Source: Erwinia pyri (GTDB lineage: Bacteria; Pseudomonadota; Gammaproteobacteria; Enterobacterales; Enterobacteriaceae). Taken from it: a stretch of DNA of 64,000 nucleotides. The stretch lies in contig NZ_CP132353.1 of NCBI RefSeq assembly GCF_030758455.1, positions 1,364,001-1,428,000 on the forward strand, given 5' to 3'. This document shows, piece by piece, positions 8,873 through 17,896 of this stretch; the stretch's first letter is position 1; each line of letters begins with the position of its first letter. Below the pieces are notes generated by a model. That model made no database searches. It saw nothing but the letters and a program-made list of their open reading frames with translations, and was not told the DNA's origin. Position numbers and translations under genes: made by a program.

Positions 8873-10358
8873 TCACCACTCCGGCAATCTCTTCCTGCTG
8901 ACACTGGTGAGGGGCAAAGCTCGCCACCAGCTCCCCTTTGCGCATCACCAGCACGCGATGGCTGTTGTAGTACGCCTCCGGGATTTCATCGCATATCATC
9001 AAAACCGCCATGCCGGACTCGGCGAGATCGCGGGCAATCCGGTAGATCCCCTCTTTGTTAGCGATATCAACCCCGACGGTGGGGGAGTCCAGGATCAGGA
9101 CTTTAGGCTGAGCGGGAACCCATTTGGCAATGGCGACGCGCTGGGCGTTGCCGCCGGAAAGCGTCTGCACAGGCAGCTGGCTGTCCGACACCTTGATATT
9201 GAGATCGTGGATCAGCGTCGCCACCTGATGGCGGGCTTTGCGTCTGTCCAGTAAGCCTGTCCGGCTGCGAAGACGGTTAAAAACCGGCACCAGCAAATTG
9301 TCGAAAATGGACTGCTGCATCACCAGTCCCTGGGTCTGACGATCCTCAGAGACATAGGCAATCCCGTGACGAATGGCGTCACGATTGCTCTTCAGGCGCA
9401 CCTCTCTGCCTTCAATGCTGATCCCGCCGCTGTCCGGCTGAGTCATGCCAAACAGCGACAGACAAAGTTCAGTACGCCCTGCACCCAGCAGACCAACAAC
9501 AGAAGTGATCTCACCCCGCCTCAGGCTGAGGTTGACTGAGTGATACTCCCCTTTACGGGAGAGGTTGCGTACCTCTAACAGCGGCGTTTCACTTTTGTCC
9601 GCGCGTTCAGGTAGATGGCTGAAGGTAAAACGCTGTCCGGTCATCAGGAATGCCAGCTCATCGCTGTCGAGCTCGCTGGCCGGAAAGGTGCCCACCAGCT
9701 TGCCGTCGCGCATCACGCTTATCCGGTCTGCAACCTCCATCACTTCATCCAGCTTGTGGCTGACAAAGACCACGCAGATCCCCGCAGCCTTCAGCTCATT
9801 GACCACCCGCAGCAACCCGTTCACTTCATGGCGGGTCAGCGAGGCGGTGGGTTCATCCATAATCACCAGGCTGGCATCCGCCGCCAGCGCCCGACAAATC
9901 GCCACCAGCTGACGATCGGCAATGGAGAGCTTTTCCACTTTCCTGTCGGGATCGAGCGTTACGCCGATGCGCTGAAGCGTGTCGAGCGCCAGTTTGCGCA
10001 TGGCGCTGCGTTTAACCCAGAAACCTCCGCCGGGCAGATAGCGGTGCACGGCGATATTCTCCGCCACGGTGAGATTCGGAAACAGCGACAGATCCTGATA
10101 AATCACCTGGATGCCGTAAAACGCGGAGAGTGAAGGGGAGAGATGGCTGAACAGCTTGCCATCGATGCCAATGTGCGACCCCTTATCAGGCTGATAAACA
10201 CCGGAAATCACTTTGATCAGCGTGCTTTTTCCGCAGCCGTTCTGCCCGGCGAGGCAATGGACTTCCCCTTTTTTCAGGGTCAGACTGACATTATCCAGCG
10301 CCCTGACACCGGGAAAGGATTTGCTGATTTTTTCAAGAGAGAGAAAAGTTTGCGACAT
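8865..10358 (-). CDS. Sugar ABC transporter ATP-binding protein, RbsA-like
   Basis: A 497-residue protein with two fused ATPase domains, as usual in CUT2 importers. Domain 1 has Walker A GQNGCGKST near residue 38 and Walker B LVIMDEPTAS; its signature is degenerate (LSIADRQLV). Domain 2 has a degenerate Walker A, GLLGAGRTEL, but a proper signature LSGGNAQRVAI and Walker B VLILDSPTVGVD. This asymmetry, one hydrolytic site degenerate in each half, is characteristic of RbsA/XylG/LsrA. The ATG is at 10356-10358. The gene follows the binding-protein gene by 63 bp, with a hairpin between them, and overlaps the permease gene by 8 bp. Confidence 0.92.
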   Translation of the reverse strand: MSQTFLSLEKISKSFPGVRALDNVSLTLKKGEVHCLAGQNGCGKSTLIKVISGVYQPDKGSHIGIDGKLFSHLSPSLSAFYGIQVIYQDLSLFPNLTVAENIAVHRYLPGGGFWVKRSAMRKLALDTLQRIGVTLDPDRKVEKLSIADRQLVAICRALAADASLVIMDEPTASLTRHEVNGLLRVVNELKAAGICVVFVSHKLDEVMEVADRISVMRDGKLVGTFPASELDSDELAFLMTGQRFTFSHLPERADKSETPLLEVRNLSRKGEYHSVNLSLRRGEITSVVGLLGAGRTELCLSLFGMTQPDSGGISIEGREVRLKSNRDAIRHGIAYVSEDRQTQGLVMQQSIFDNLLVPVFNRLRSRTGLLDRRKARHQVATLIHDLNIKVSDSQLPVQTLSGGNAQRVAIAKWVPAQPKVLILDSPTVGVDIANKEGIYRIARDLAESGMAVLMICDEIPEAYYNSHRVLVMRKGELVASFAPHQCQQEEIAGVVNE

Positions 10359-10387
10359 AGAATAGCTACCCCTGGGAGCGACCTGAA

Positions 10388-10410
10388 TGCCGGTCAGCCG
10401 TTGACCGGCA
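10388..10410. other. Intercistronic hairpin after the sugar-binding protein gene
   Basis: TGCCGGTCA at 10388-10396 pairs perfectly with TGACCGGCA at 10402-10410 around the loop GCCGT. There is no T-run. Such hairpins after binding-protein genes protect the upstream message from 3' decay, giving excess binding protein over ATPase and permease. That role is inferred from family precedent. Confidence 0.7.
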
Positions 10411-10421
10411 GGATCCAGCCA

Positions 10422-11405
10422 CTAAAAGCCGAGCGTTTTGGCGTTATCTTTGGTGACTTCCAGAATGCGGTTAAAGCGGATCACATGCGTCTGCATATCC
10501 ACATCCGCCTTGCCCAATCCATCGATGGTCAGATCGCTGTTAACCTGTTTGCCCTGAAGCAGGCGATCGGCCAGGCTCACCAGCGCAAAACCGGCGTCTT
10601 TGGGATCCCACAGCAACGCTTTTTTGATGTCGCCTGAGGCGAGATAAGGCGCAGCCTGAGCTGGCATCGCAATGCCTACGACGGCAATTTTGTTTTTGGC
10701 GCGTTTACTTTTCACCGCCTGACCGGCACCAATCGGGCCGAGTGAACCAAAACCGATAATCCCTTTCAGGTCCGGATAGGTCCGCATCAGATCCAGCGTG
10801 GTGGCATAGGATTTATCAATGCTTTCAGCTACCGGCAGACGTGAGGTCACTTCCTTCATCTGCGGATATTTCTCTTTCTGATATTTGATGGCCGCATCGG
10901 CCCAGGCGTTGTGCAGCGGTACGGTCAGCGAGCCGACATAAATGGCATAGCCCCCTTTACCACCCATTGCGCTGGCCAGCTCATCCATGTTCTTTTCGGC
11001 GTACTTCTGGCTGTCGATGGTTTCGACATCCCACTGGCCAATCTGCTGGTCAGGCGATTCATGCGACAGAACTACGATGCCCTGATCGCGGGCTTTCTTC
11101 AGTACCGGCTCAAGCACTTTGGCATCGTTTGGCACCACAATAATGGCGTCCACTTTTTTAGCGATCAGATCTTCAATTACTTTGACCTGCTGAGCCGGAT
11201 CGGGCGTGGAGCCGCCAACCTGATAGGCATTAACGTCAAGCTTTGTGGCGGCTTCTTTTACTCCTACTTCCATCCGCGTAAACCACGGGATACCTGTGAC
11301 TTTCGCCACCACGGCGATATCATATTTTTCAGCTGAATAAGAGGGTGTTGTGAACAGCATGCAGGCAGAAACCAAACCTGCACATAATGCGACGTTGAAT
11401 TTCAT
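10422..11405 (-). CDS. Periplasmic sugar-binding protein, LsrB/RbsB superfamily
   Basis: A 327-residue type I periplasmic binding protein. It starts with a signal peptide of about 24 residues (KFNVALCAGLVSACMLF, then cleavage near SYSA-EKYD). The mature part begins with the family's DIAVVAKVTGIPWFTRMEVG, and QQVKVIEDLIAKKVDAIIVV follows. Overall organisation is nearest to autoinducer-2 and rhamnose-type binders (LsrB/RhaS). The similarity is not enough to call it an AI-2 receptor, and the operon lacks lsrF, lsrG, lsrK and lsrR. The kinase and isomerase downstream argue for a sugar catabolic role. The ATG at 11403-11405 has agaaaggt upstream. It is the first gene of a six-gene operon. Confidence 0.88.
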   Translation of the reverse strand: MKFNVALCAGLVSACMLFTTPSYSAEKYDIAVVAKVTGIPWFTRMEVGVKEAATKLDVNAYQVGGSTPDPAQQVKVIEDLIAKKVDAIIVVPNDAKVLEPVLKKARDQGIVVLSHESPDQQIGQWDVETIDSQKYAEKNMDELASAMGGKGGYAIYVGSLTVPLHNAWADAAIKYQKEKYPQMKEVTSRLPVAESIDKSYATTLDLMRTYPDLKGIIGFGSLGPIGAGQAVKSKRAKNKIAVVGIAMPAQAAPYLASGDIKKALLWDPKDAGFALVSLADRLLQGKQVNSDLTIDGLGKADVDMQTHVIRFNRILEVTKDNAKTLGF

Positions 11406-12028
11406 AGCAATACCTTTCTGTAGGGGCGGAGTATTCGTTTTATTGCCCGCAGGGTGCGGGCTTATAGTGACCCAAGGTGATTTTCACTACGCAAGCAAGA
11501 TAACAAGCGCTTTTGTCAGGACAGGCGGGTTTACGGCGGAATTGTGATGGCTGACCAGTCTTGTTAAAAGTGTTAATAAATTACGTTAATAAATAGTTAA
11601 ATAAGTAAACTATGTAGGATGTTTACTCCACTTATGTGTTTTATTTTTGTTAAAAAATAGGTCTGTTCAGATGTGCCGTTAACATTTTCCTCAGGCTCTG
11701 TTGTTACAGTGCACAAAAAGTCCTGGCAAAGCGTACATCTGAAAAATCTGATGATGAAACTGCGAGCAAGATCGCAGATAAGTTTGGTAACTCTTCGCGC
11801 AGAAAGACTTTCTGGGTTGCTTTGCCCCGTAAATGGGTTACAAAACGCTTATTTTATGGCGATTGACGGGAAAGATCCTTTGTTCCACACTTTTGCGGAA
11901 ATTTTCTTTCTTCAACATCGTCACAATGGTGCATAAGCGTTTAAGGTTTATCAGCGTGCTTCTGACAGTGCTGCGACAATAGCGGGTGTGCGGGAGTAGC
12001 GCACTATGACGTAATAACAAGGATACCC
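11406..12028. promoter_or_regulatory. 623-bp divergent intergenic region, sugar operon and yfcJ
   Basis: No convincing gene is present; short frames here have no Shine-Dalgarno and no family resemblance. On the minus-strand side, aacaagcgcttttgt at 11502-11516 contains AAGCGCTT, a match to the AANCGNTT core used by LacI-family regulators, about 100 bp before the binding-protein start. A direct repeat gttaataaat occurs at 11572-11581 and 11585-11594 in AT-rich DNA. On the plus side yfcJ has a Shine-Dalgarno aagga at about 12019-12023. No regulator gene lies nearby. Confidence 0.5.
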
Positions 12029-13204
12029 ATGTCGACAACCCTCACCAGCCGTCCGGCCAGCCCCGAAACCTCGCTGGCCAGCATCTCCTTTGCCGTTTTC
12101 CTTACTTATCTCACCGCTGGGCTTGCCTTGCCGGTGATCCCGCTCTTTGTGCATCAGGAGTTAGGGCTCAACAACGTGATGGTGGGGATTGCCGTCGGCA
12201 TCCAGTTCTTCGCGACGCTACTGACCAGGGGTTATGCCGGCAGGCTGGCCGACCAGCGCGGCGCCAAACGTTCGGTGATGCAGGGCATGCTCGCCTGTAC
12301 GCTGGTGGGGCTGGCCTATGTGCTGGCCGCCCTCCTTCCGCTGCCGGTGATGGGTAAATTTGCGCTATTAGTGGTGGGAAGGCTGCTGCTCGGTTTTGGC
12401 GAAAGCCAGCTGCTGACCGGAAATCTCACCTGGGGCCTGGGGCTGGTGGGGCCAAAGCGTTCCGGCAAGGTGATGTCCTGGAACGGCATGGCGATTTATG
12501 GCGCGCTGGCGGCTGGTGCACCGCTTGGCCTGATGTTGCACAGCCAGGGCGGATTTATGATGATGGGTATCGCCACCATGATCCTTCCGGCAATCGCTTT
12601 ACTGTTTAACATCTGGGTTAAACCGGTGCCCACCCACGGCGGCGAACGCCCCTCATTATGGTCGGTAGTGGGGCAGATCCTCTCCCCTGGATTTGGCCTG
12701 GCATTGCAGGGCGTGGGCTTCGCCGTGATTGGCACCTTCACTACACTCTATTTCGCCAGCCAGCAGTGGGGTAATGCGGGTTTTGCCTTAACGGCGTTTG
12801 GCCTCGCTTTTGTGCTGGTGCGCATTCTGTTTGGCTGGATGCCGGACCGGCTGGGCGGCGTCCGGGTTGCCCTGATTTCGCTCGGCATTGAAGCGGCAGG
12901 GCTGCTAGTAGTGGGGTTTTCTGCCACAGCCTGGATGGCGCTGGCCGGGGCCGCGCTGACCGGTGCCGGTTGTTCACTGGTATTCCCTGCTCTGGGGGTG
13001 GAAGTGGTAAAGCGTGTCGCTCCGCAGGTACGCGGCACGGCGCTGGGAGGATTCTCCGCCTTTCAGGATATTGCTTACGGCGCCAGCGGACCGCTAACCG
13101 GTATTCTCGCCACTTCCTTTGGTTATGGTTCGGTCTATCTGGCGGGCGCCGCCTGCGCAGTCGCAGGGATTGCGGTGGTCTTAAATTTCGCCCGCCATCA
13201 GTAA
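12029..13204 (+). CDS. yfcJ: YfcJ, major facilitator superfamily transporter
   Basis: A 391-residue, 12-helix MFS protein, matching the 392 of E. coli YfcJ, which also lies next to fabB and flk. The MFS motif between helices 2 and 3 is recognisable as [17 protein letters not shown] near residues 69-85, and its second-half counterpart is [14 protein letters not shown]. The N-terminal 18 residues are Ser/Thr/Pro rich and cytoplasmic. The family (YfcJ/YhhS) is usually predicted to export small molecules such as sugars or drugs; no substrate is established. The ATG at 12029 follows aaggatacccat. The last 7 bp overlap the 3' end of the convergent MocR gene. Confidence 0.88.
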   Translation: MSTTLTSRPASPETSLASISFAVFLTYLTAGLALPVIPLFVHQELGLNNVMVGIAVGIQFFATLLTRGYAGRLADQRGAKRSVMQGMLACTLVGLAYVLAALLPLPVMGKFALLVVGRLLLGFGESQLLTGNLTWGLGLVGPKRSGKVMSWNGMAIYGALAAGAPLGLMLHSQGGFMMMGIATMILPAIALLFNIWVKPVPTHGGERPSLWSVVGQILSPGFGLALQGVGFAVIGTFTTLYFASQQWGNAGFALTAFGLAFVLVRILFGWMPDRLGGVRVALISLGIEAAGLLVVGFSATAWMALAGAALTGAGCSLVFPALGVEVVKRVAPQVRGTALGGFSAFQDIAYGASGPLTGILATSFGYGSVYLAGAACAVAGIAVVLNFARHQ

Positions 13205-14628
13205 TCAAGCTGCGCCAGCTTGTTAACGGCCTGAATAATCTCTGCCCGCGCCAGGGCAGAGAAGCCCAGCATCCAGCCTTGATGGCGCGGCGGGCCTGCA
13301 TAGAGTGGCGAAAGCCTGGGCAGCTTTAATCCCGCTCTGCTGCCTGCCTGAGACAACTTCTCCTCACCGCCTCCGGGAAGCGCCACCGTCAGCTGCAACC
13401 CGCTGCTGTGACCCAGCAATTGCAGCCTGTCACCAAGCTTGTTATTTAGCTCCTCCAGCAACAGATCACGTCGGCTGCCATAGAGCTTTCGCATTAACCT
13501 CAGGTGCGCCTGGAAATGGCCGTTATCGATAAAATCAGCCGTTACTGCCTGCATTAACTGGCTGCTGTGACCATCCATCACGCTACGAAGCGTTCTCAGG
13601 GCCTCCACTAATGACGGCGGCACCACCAGGTAGGCCAGCCTCAGAGAGGGAAACAGTGATTTGGAGAACGTACCCAGATAGAGCACCCGAGTGTTGTCGA
13701 GGCCTTGCAGGGCGGGCATGGGCTGTTCGCCATAGTAAAACTCGCTGTCGTAATCGTCTTCCAGCAGCCAGCACTCTGCGCGACGAGCATAGGCCAGCCA
13801 CTGCAAACGCCTTTGCAGACTCATGGTGACGCCGGTGGGATATTGATGCGAGGGAGTAATATAAGCCAGCCTGGCCCCGGTATAGTCTGGCGTTATCGCA
13901 CCTTCACTATCCAGCGACATGGCCCTGACTGAAGCACCAGCGCTGATAAAGGCGTTACGGGCACCGCTATACCCCGGCTCCTCAAGCAGCACTTCATCGC
14001 CCGGATTGCACAGCAGCAGGGCGATCATGTGCAGCGCCTGTTGAGAGCTGGTCAGGATCACCACCTGCTCCGGCGTACAGCGTACTCCGCGGGACTGTCC
14101 AAGATAACGGGCTACGGCATCACGCAGGCTGGGCAGGCCTTGCGGATCGCCGTAACCCATAACGCTCTCGGGTTGATGACGAAGACGTTGAGCCATCAGG
14201 CGACGCCAGATAGTCTGCGGGAAAGCGCGTAAATCGGGCGAGCCCGCCGCAAAAGCATGCGGATAGAGCGGATCCTGGCAGCCGCCTGTGGCAATAATGA
14301 GTCTGCCACGGGCGGAAAGCGGTACGGAGAGGGAGGCGGGCTCAGGCTTCTGAGGCTGGCTTCTGCTCATGGTCACTGCGACAAACGTGCCTTTGCCCAT
14401 CTGTCGCTGGAGGTAACCTTCACTTTCCAGCTGCGCATACGCGGCTTCTACGGTGACGCGGGAAAGGGATAACTCACTGGCTAACAAACGGGAAGAAGGC
14501 AGCCTTTCAGCGGTTCTTAATGTTCCTGCAGCGATCAGCCGACGCAACGTCGCGCAGAGTTTTTCCCTTTTGGTCAGCGCCTCCTCCGCATTAAAAAGTT
14601 GAATAAAGGGCACCGCATTGAATGGCAT
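13198..14628 (-). CDS. MocR-type regulator (GntR HTH fused to aminotransferase)
   Basis: A 476-residue MocR/PdxR-family protein. Residues about 15-80 form the GntR winged helix ([20 protein letters not shown], then [20 protein letters not shown]). A linker follows, then a class I aminotransferase-like domain from about 120 to the end. The PLP lysine is the K in [20 protein letters not shown], so the cofactor should be bound. It is divergent from the rhodanese gene across 88 bp, the usual layout for a MocR protein controlling its neighbour. PdxR itself controls pyridoxal synthesis in other phyla. Here there is no pdxS/T, so I do not assign that name. Confidence 0.88.
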   Translation of the reverse strand: MPFNAVPFIQLFNAEEALTKREKLCATLRRLIAAGTLRTAERLPSSRLLASELSLSRVTVEAAYAQLESEGYLQRQMGKGTFVAVTMSRSQPQKPEPASLSVPLSARGRLIIATGGCQDPLYPHAFAAGSPDLRAFPQTIWRRLMAQRLRHQPESVMGYGDPQGLPSLRDAVARYLGQSRGVRCTPEQVVILTSSQQALHMIALLLCNPGDEVLLEEPGYSGARNAFISAGASVRAMSLDSEGAITPDYTGARLAYITPSHQYPTGVTMSLQRRLQWLAYARRAECWLLEDDYDSEFYYGEQPMPALQGLDNTRVLYLGTFSKSLFPSLRLAYLVVPPSLVEALRTLRSVMDGHSSQLMQAVTADFIDNGHFQAHLRLMRKLYGSRRDLLLEELNNKLGDRLQLLGHSSGLQLTVALPGGGEEKLSQAGSRAGLKLPRLSPLYAGPPRHQGWMLGFSALARAEIIQAVNKLAQLDY

Positions 14629-14716
14629 AGTGGTCTTATCCGGAAAGGGGAATGGGTATTAGCGCTAAGGCCAATTGAACGTATCATCAGGATCACTAAC
14701 AAGCAAAGGAGTTCTT
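14629..14716. promoter_or_regulatory. MocR-rhodanese divergent promoter region
   Basis: This 88-bp gap must hold the promoters of both divergent genes and probably the MocR operator. I see no clear direct repeat of the kind MocR proteins often bind. The rhodanese Shine-Dalgarno, aaagga, is at 14705-14710. Confidence 0.4.
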
Positions 14717-15169
14717 ATGACTACCCCATCCGCCGTTTTACACTTTCCTCCCGCTACTGCCGGGCAGAGCGAAATCTGGCTGCGGGCAAAGCTGGCCTGT
14801 TACGCAGATGCCTGGGATCTGGCACAGGATCTGGCCGCTGGCGTGGAAGAGATTGTGGTACTGGACGTCAGATCCGTTGAGCAATATCAGAAAGGGCATA
14901 TCTGCGGAGCAGTGAGTTTCCCGCACCGTATGATGACGGCGGATACCCTGGCCGCGCTGGATCGTGAAAAAGTCTATATCACCTACTGTGATGGTATTGG
15001 TTGCAATGGCTCAACCAAAGGCGCGTGGAAGCTGACAGCGGCAGGGTATCAGGTAAAGGAGTTAATTGGCGGCCTCGATTTCTGGCTGCGTGACCAGCAT
15101 CCGGTCACGCAGGGAGAGGCGGCAGGGGAGTGGCCTGCAGAGTCAACGTTAAACGATTGTGGTTGTTAA
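14717..15169 (+). CDS. Rhodanese-like sulfurtransferase
   Basis: A 150-residue single-domain rhodanese. The start of the fold is VVLDVRSVEQYQKGHICGAV at about residues 48-67. The active-site loop is YITYCDGIGCNGSTKGA near residues 94-110, with the first cysteine the likely persulfide carrier. The C-terminus ends in an unusual NDCGC, two more cysteines that could bind metal or relay sulfur. The ATG at 14717 has aaagga seven bases upstream; a longer frame lacks a better site. It is divergent from the MocR regulator, which probably controls it. The acceptor and physiological role are unknown. Confidence 0.85.
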   Translation: MTTPSAVLHFPPATAGQSEIWLRAKLACYADAWDLAQDLAAGVEEIVVLDVRSVEQYQKGHICGAVSFPHRMMTADTLAALDREKVYITYCDGIGCNGSTKGAWKLTAAGYQVKELIGGLDFWLRDQHPVTQGEAAGEWPAESTLNDCGC

Positions 15170-15173
15170 AGAC

Positions 15174-16211
15174 TCAGAGGAAAACCCACAGCAGGAACAG
15201 AATCAGCACCAGCACCGCGAACGCAGTAAATGCCGGACGGTTTACCAGCGGCTGAAGGACTGGCGGCACATAGCCAAACAGCGGTGCAACAATCGGCTGC
15301 GGCTGGATATCGATGTCAGCTACCAGCTGTTCGCGCAGGCGTTCGGCGCGGCGGGCAAACAGCAGATTCATCAGATCCTGGGCCTGGGCCGGGGTAAGGA
15401 TCGCCAGCGGCGGCTGCTGAAAGCGTTGCTGGCTGGCATCCTCAAGCATGCGCTGTTCGGCATGATCCGGCGGCACTTTCAGCGAAGAGAGCAGCATCGG
15501 CAGCGTTGGGGCCGCATGCTGGCTCAGCGTCTGGCTGACCTGAAGGTACTGTGTCAGCAGCGGGAACAGGCGCGAAGGAATAGGATCGCCGCTATGCAGA
15601 TTCACCACTTTCATCACTGAAGCCCACAGCTTCACTGGCTGTTCGCCCGTGGCGGCAGCCAGGCGGGCGATCTGCTGATTCAGCGTATGATGTTCAGCAG
15701 GCAGCAGCGTACGGTCGCTGATACGGTTTTGCTGCGGCTGTGGGATCGCCATCTGACCATTCTGCAACATGGTTAATACCTGACGCAGCTGGTCCGGGTT
15801 CAGCGAGCTGAGCACCGTATGACCAAACTGTTGCCGGATAAAGTCGCTGACCGCCTGACGATTGTTCCCCTGTGGCAGCAGATCCGTCAGCTGCTGGAAA
15901 AGCTGGCGGTTAGCATGGGTATTCTGTACCTGAGAGAGGCGGGTATTAAGAAACTGCTCCGCCGCAGGGAAATGGCGCGACAACAGACCCGCATCGTTTT
16001 TCACCCCCACTTCATGACGCAGTCCGGCCCACAGCTCAGGCGACTTCAGCGAGCTCAGCGACATAATTTTAACAATCAGTCTTTCCAGCGTGGTGCGCTG
16101 GACCGGCGTCAGCGGCTGATCTCCGGGGCCTGGGCGGGAAGTGCCAGCTTTGGCATCGACCGCTGTACGATCGCCAGGGATCGGCGCACCGGGGCCGCTA
16201 AGAGGTTGCAT
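15174..16211 (-). CDS. flk: Flk, flagellar assembly regulator
   Basis: A 345-residue protein recognised as Flk (RflH), which in Salmonella and E. coli prevents premature export-substrate switching and release of FlgM before ring completion. The N-terminus is Pro/Gly-rich (GPGAPIPGDRTAVDAKAG). The middle is soluble and helical. A single C-terminal membrane anchor (FAVLVLILFLLWVFL) ends the protein, with the bulk in the cytoplasm. E. coli Flk is about 331 residues. Position next to yfcJ and pdxB is conserved, though tct genes have been inserted between flk and pdxB here. Its stop lies 4 bp after the rhodanese stop, convergent. Confidence 0.9.
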   Translation of the reverse strand: MQPLSGPGAPIPGDRTAVDAKAGTSRPGPGDQPLTPVQRTTLERLIVKIMSLSSLKSPELWAGLRHEVGVKNDAGLLSRHFPAAEQFLNTRLSQVQNTHANRQLFQQLTDLLPQGNNRQAVSDFIRQQFGHTVLSSLNPDQLRQVLTMLQNGQMAIPQPQQNRISDRTLLPAEHHTLNQQIARLAAATGEQPVKLWASVMKVVNLHSGDPIPSRLFPLLTQYLQVSQTLSQHAAPTLPMLLSSLKVPPDHAEQRMLEDASQQRFQQPPLAILTPAQAQDLMNLLFARRAERLREQLVADIDIQPQPIVAPLFGYVPPVLQPLVNRPAFTAFAVLVLILFLLWVFL

Positions 16212-16344
16212 GAAAAAATCCTTAACTCAAAGGTCAACATCCGGGGCAGGCCGGAGAAAGGGTGATTGGCTATGATAACAATCCCGCCCTGTGATAGGTA
16301 GTAGCGTGGGCCTGGCTGGGGGAAATATTTTCTGTCTGGCGGAT

Positions 16345-16377
16345 AAAGAAAAGGCCGGGTTGCCCCGGCCGCTTTTT
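16345..16377. terminator. Terminator of tctCBA
   Basis: GGCCGGG at 16353-16359 pairs with CCCGGCC at 16364-16370 around TTGC. On the minus strand a T-rich run (ttttcttt) follows, so it ends the tct operon just after tctA. The T5 at 16373-16377 would also allow use on the plus strand. Confidence 0.85.
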
Positions 16378-16379
16378 AT

Positions 16380-17885
16380 TTACTCAGTAATCGCCTGTAA
16401 ACGCCTGCGCCGCCAGCGTTTCCAGATAAACGGCACCACCAGCACGGCCACGGCCAGCACCAGCAACACTTTACAGATCAGGCTTTCCCACAGGATAGGG
16501 AGACTGCCGTTGCTGATTGACAAGGCGCGGCGCAGGTTCTGCTCCAGCATTTCGCCCAGCACGAAGCCCAGAATCAGCGGTGACATCGGGAAATCCATCT
16601 TACGCAGGATATAGCCGAATATCCCCAGGCCCACCATCAGCAGCAGGTCAAACGTATTGCTGTGCACGGCGTAGACGCCAACCGTTGAGATGGCCGCAAT
16701 AGCCGGTACCAGGAACCAGAGCGGGATTGTCAGCATCCGGGCGAAAATATTGATCATCGGGATGTTCATGATCAGCAGCATCACGTTACCAATCAGCAGG
16801 GCAGCAATCAGTCCCCAGACAATATCGGGCTGCTCGGTAAACATCGCAGGACCCGGCGTGATGTTATAGAGCGTCAGGGCGCCAACCATCACCGCCGTGG
16901 TGCCGGAACCGGGGATGCCCAGCGTCAGCATCGGGATAAACGACCCGCAGGCCGAGGCGTTGTTCGCCGCTTCCGGTGCCGCCACGCCGCGAATGTCGCC
17001 TTTACCAAAGGTTTCGCCGCCGCGAATTTTCTTCTCGGTCATATAGGCAATAGCGCTGGCGATGGTCGCCCCTGCGCCTGGCAACACACCCACAAAAAAG
17101 CCCACAAATGATGAACGCAGGGTTGCGCCCGTACAGTCAGCCGCCTCCTTGAGATTGAACATCATGCGGCCGCTGGCGCGCACAACTTTCTGCCCGCCGC
17201 TGGTGGACTCCAGCATCAGCAGAATTTCGCTTACCGAGAACAAGCCAATCACCACCACCACAAACTGAATGCCGTCAGAGAGATGCACGCTGCCGAAGGT
17301 GAAGCGATAAACGCCGGTGTTAGCATCCACCCCCACGGTAGCCATGCCAAGGCCAATCAGGGCAGCGAGGAACGACTTCAGCGGGTTCTGGCTCATCATG
17401 CTGCCGAGACAGGCAATGGCAAACACCATCAGCGCGAAGTATTCCGCCGGACCAAAGGCCAGCGACCAGTTCGCCAGGATTGGCGCAAACAGAATAATGC
17501 CCAGAATGGCGATGGTAGAGCCAATGAAAGAGCTGACCGCAGAGACAGAGAGTGCCACACCCGCCTTTCCCTGCTGCGCCATCGGGTAGCCATCCAGCGC
17601 GGTCATAATGGCCCCCGCATCCCCCGGCACATTCAGCAAAATAGAGGAGATGCGCCCACCATATTCGCAGCCGATATAGACAGTAGCCAGCAGGATCAGC
17701 GCCGACTCCGCAGGCAGGTGCAGAGCAAAAGCCAGCGGCATCAGGATCGCCACGCCGTTAATCGGGCCAAGTCCCGGCAGCAGTCCGACAATGGTACCGA
17801 TAAAGCAGCCAATTAAGGCAATCAGCAGGTTGGTGGGCGTCATCGCGACCGCAAACCCCTGCATAAGAAAAGACCAGGTTTCCAT
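16380..17885 (-). CDS. tctA: TctA, tripartite tricarboxylate transporter large membrane subunit
   Basis: A 501-residue protein with about 12 hydrophobic segments, the usual TctA length. The signature NLLIALIGCFIGTIVGLLPG near the N-terminus and GIPGSGTTAVMVGAL near residue 330 are characteristic. TctA is the channel of the TTT system, importing citrate or related tricarboxylates with ion coupling and delivery by TctC. The start at ATG 17883-17885 (METWSFLMQGFAVAM) matches the family and has acggagaa upstream; a longer start would overlap tctB. It is the last gene of tctCBA. Confidence 0.93.
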   Translation of the reverse strand: METWSFLMQGFAVAMTPTNLLIALIGCFIGTIVGLLPGLGPINGVAILMPLAFALHLPAESALILLATVYIGCEYGGRISSILLNVPGDAGAIMTALDGYPMAQQGKAGVALSVSAVSSFIGSTIAILGIILFAPILANWSLAFGPAEYFALMVFAIACLGSMMSQNPLKSFLAALIGLGMATVGVDANTGVYRFTFGSVHLSDGIQFVVVVIGLFSVSEILLMLESTSGGQKVVRASGRMMFNLKEAADCTGATLRSSFVGFFVGVLPGAGATIASAIAYMTEKKIRGGETFGKGDIRGVAAPEAANNASACGSFIPMLTLGIPGSGTTAVMVGALTLYNITPGPAMFTEQPDIVWGLIAALLIGNVMLLIMNIPMINIFARMLTIPLWFLVPAIAAISTVGVYAVHSNTFDLLLMVGLGIFGYILRKMDFPMSPLILGFVLGEMLEQNLRRALSISNGSLPILWESLICKVLLVLAVAVLVVPFIWKRWRRRRLQAITE

Positions 17886-17896
17886 GCGGTTCTCCG

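Noticed and set aside
10422..11405. Calling the sugar operon an lsr (AI-2) operon
   Set aside because: The binding protein is LsrB-like, but lsrK, lsrR, lsrF and lsrG are absent and the linked enzymes are an FGGY pentulose-type kinase and a SIS isomerase.
11673..11936. An 87-codon frame upstream of yfcJ
   Set aside because: No ribosome binding site, unusual composition and no homology recognised; it lies in AT-rich regulatory DNA.
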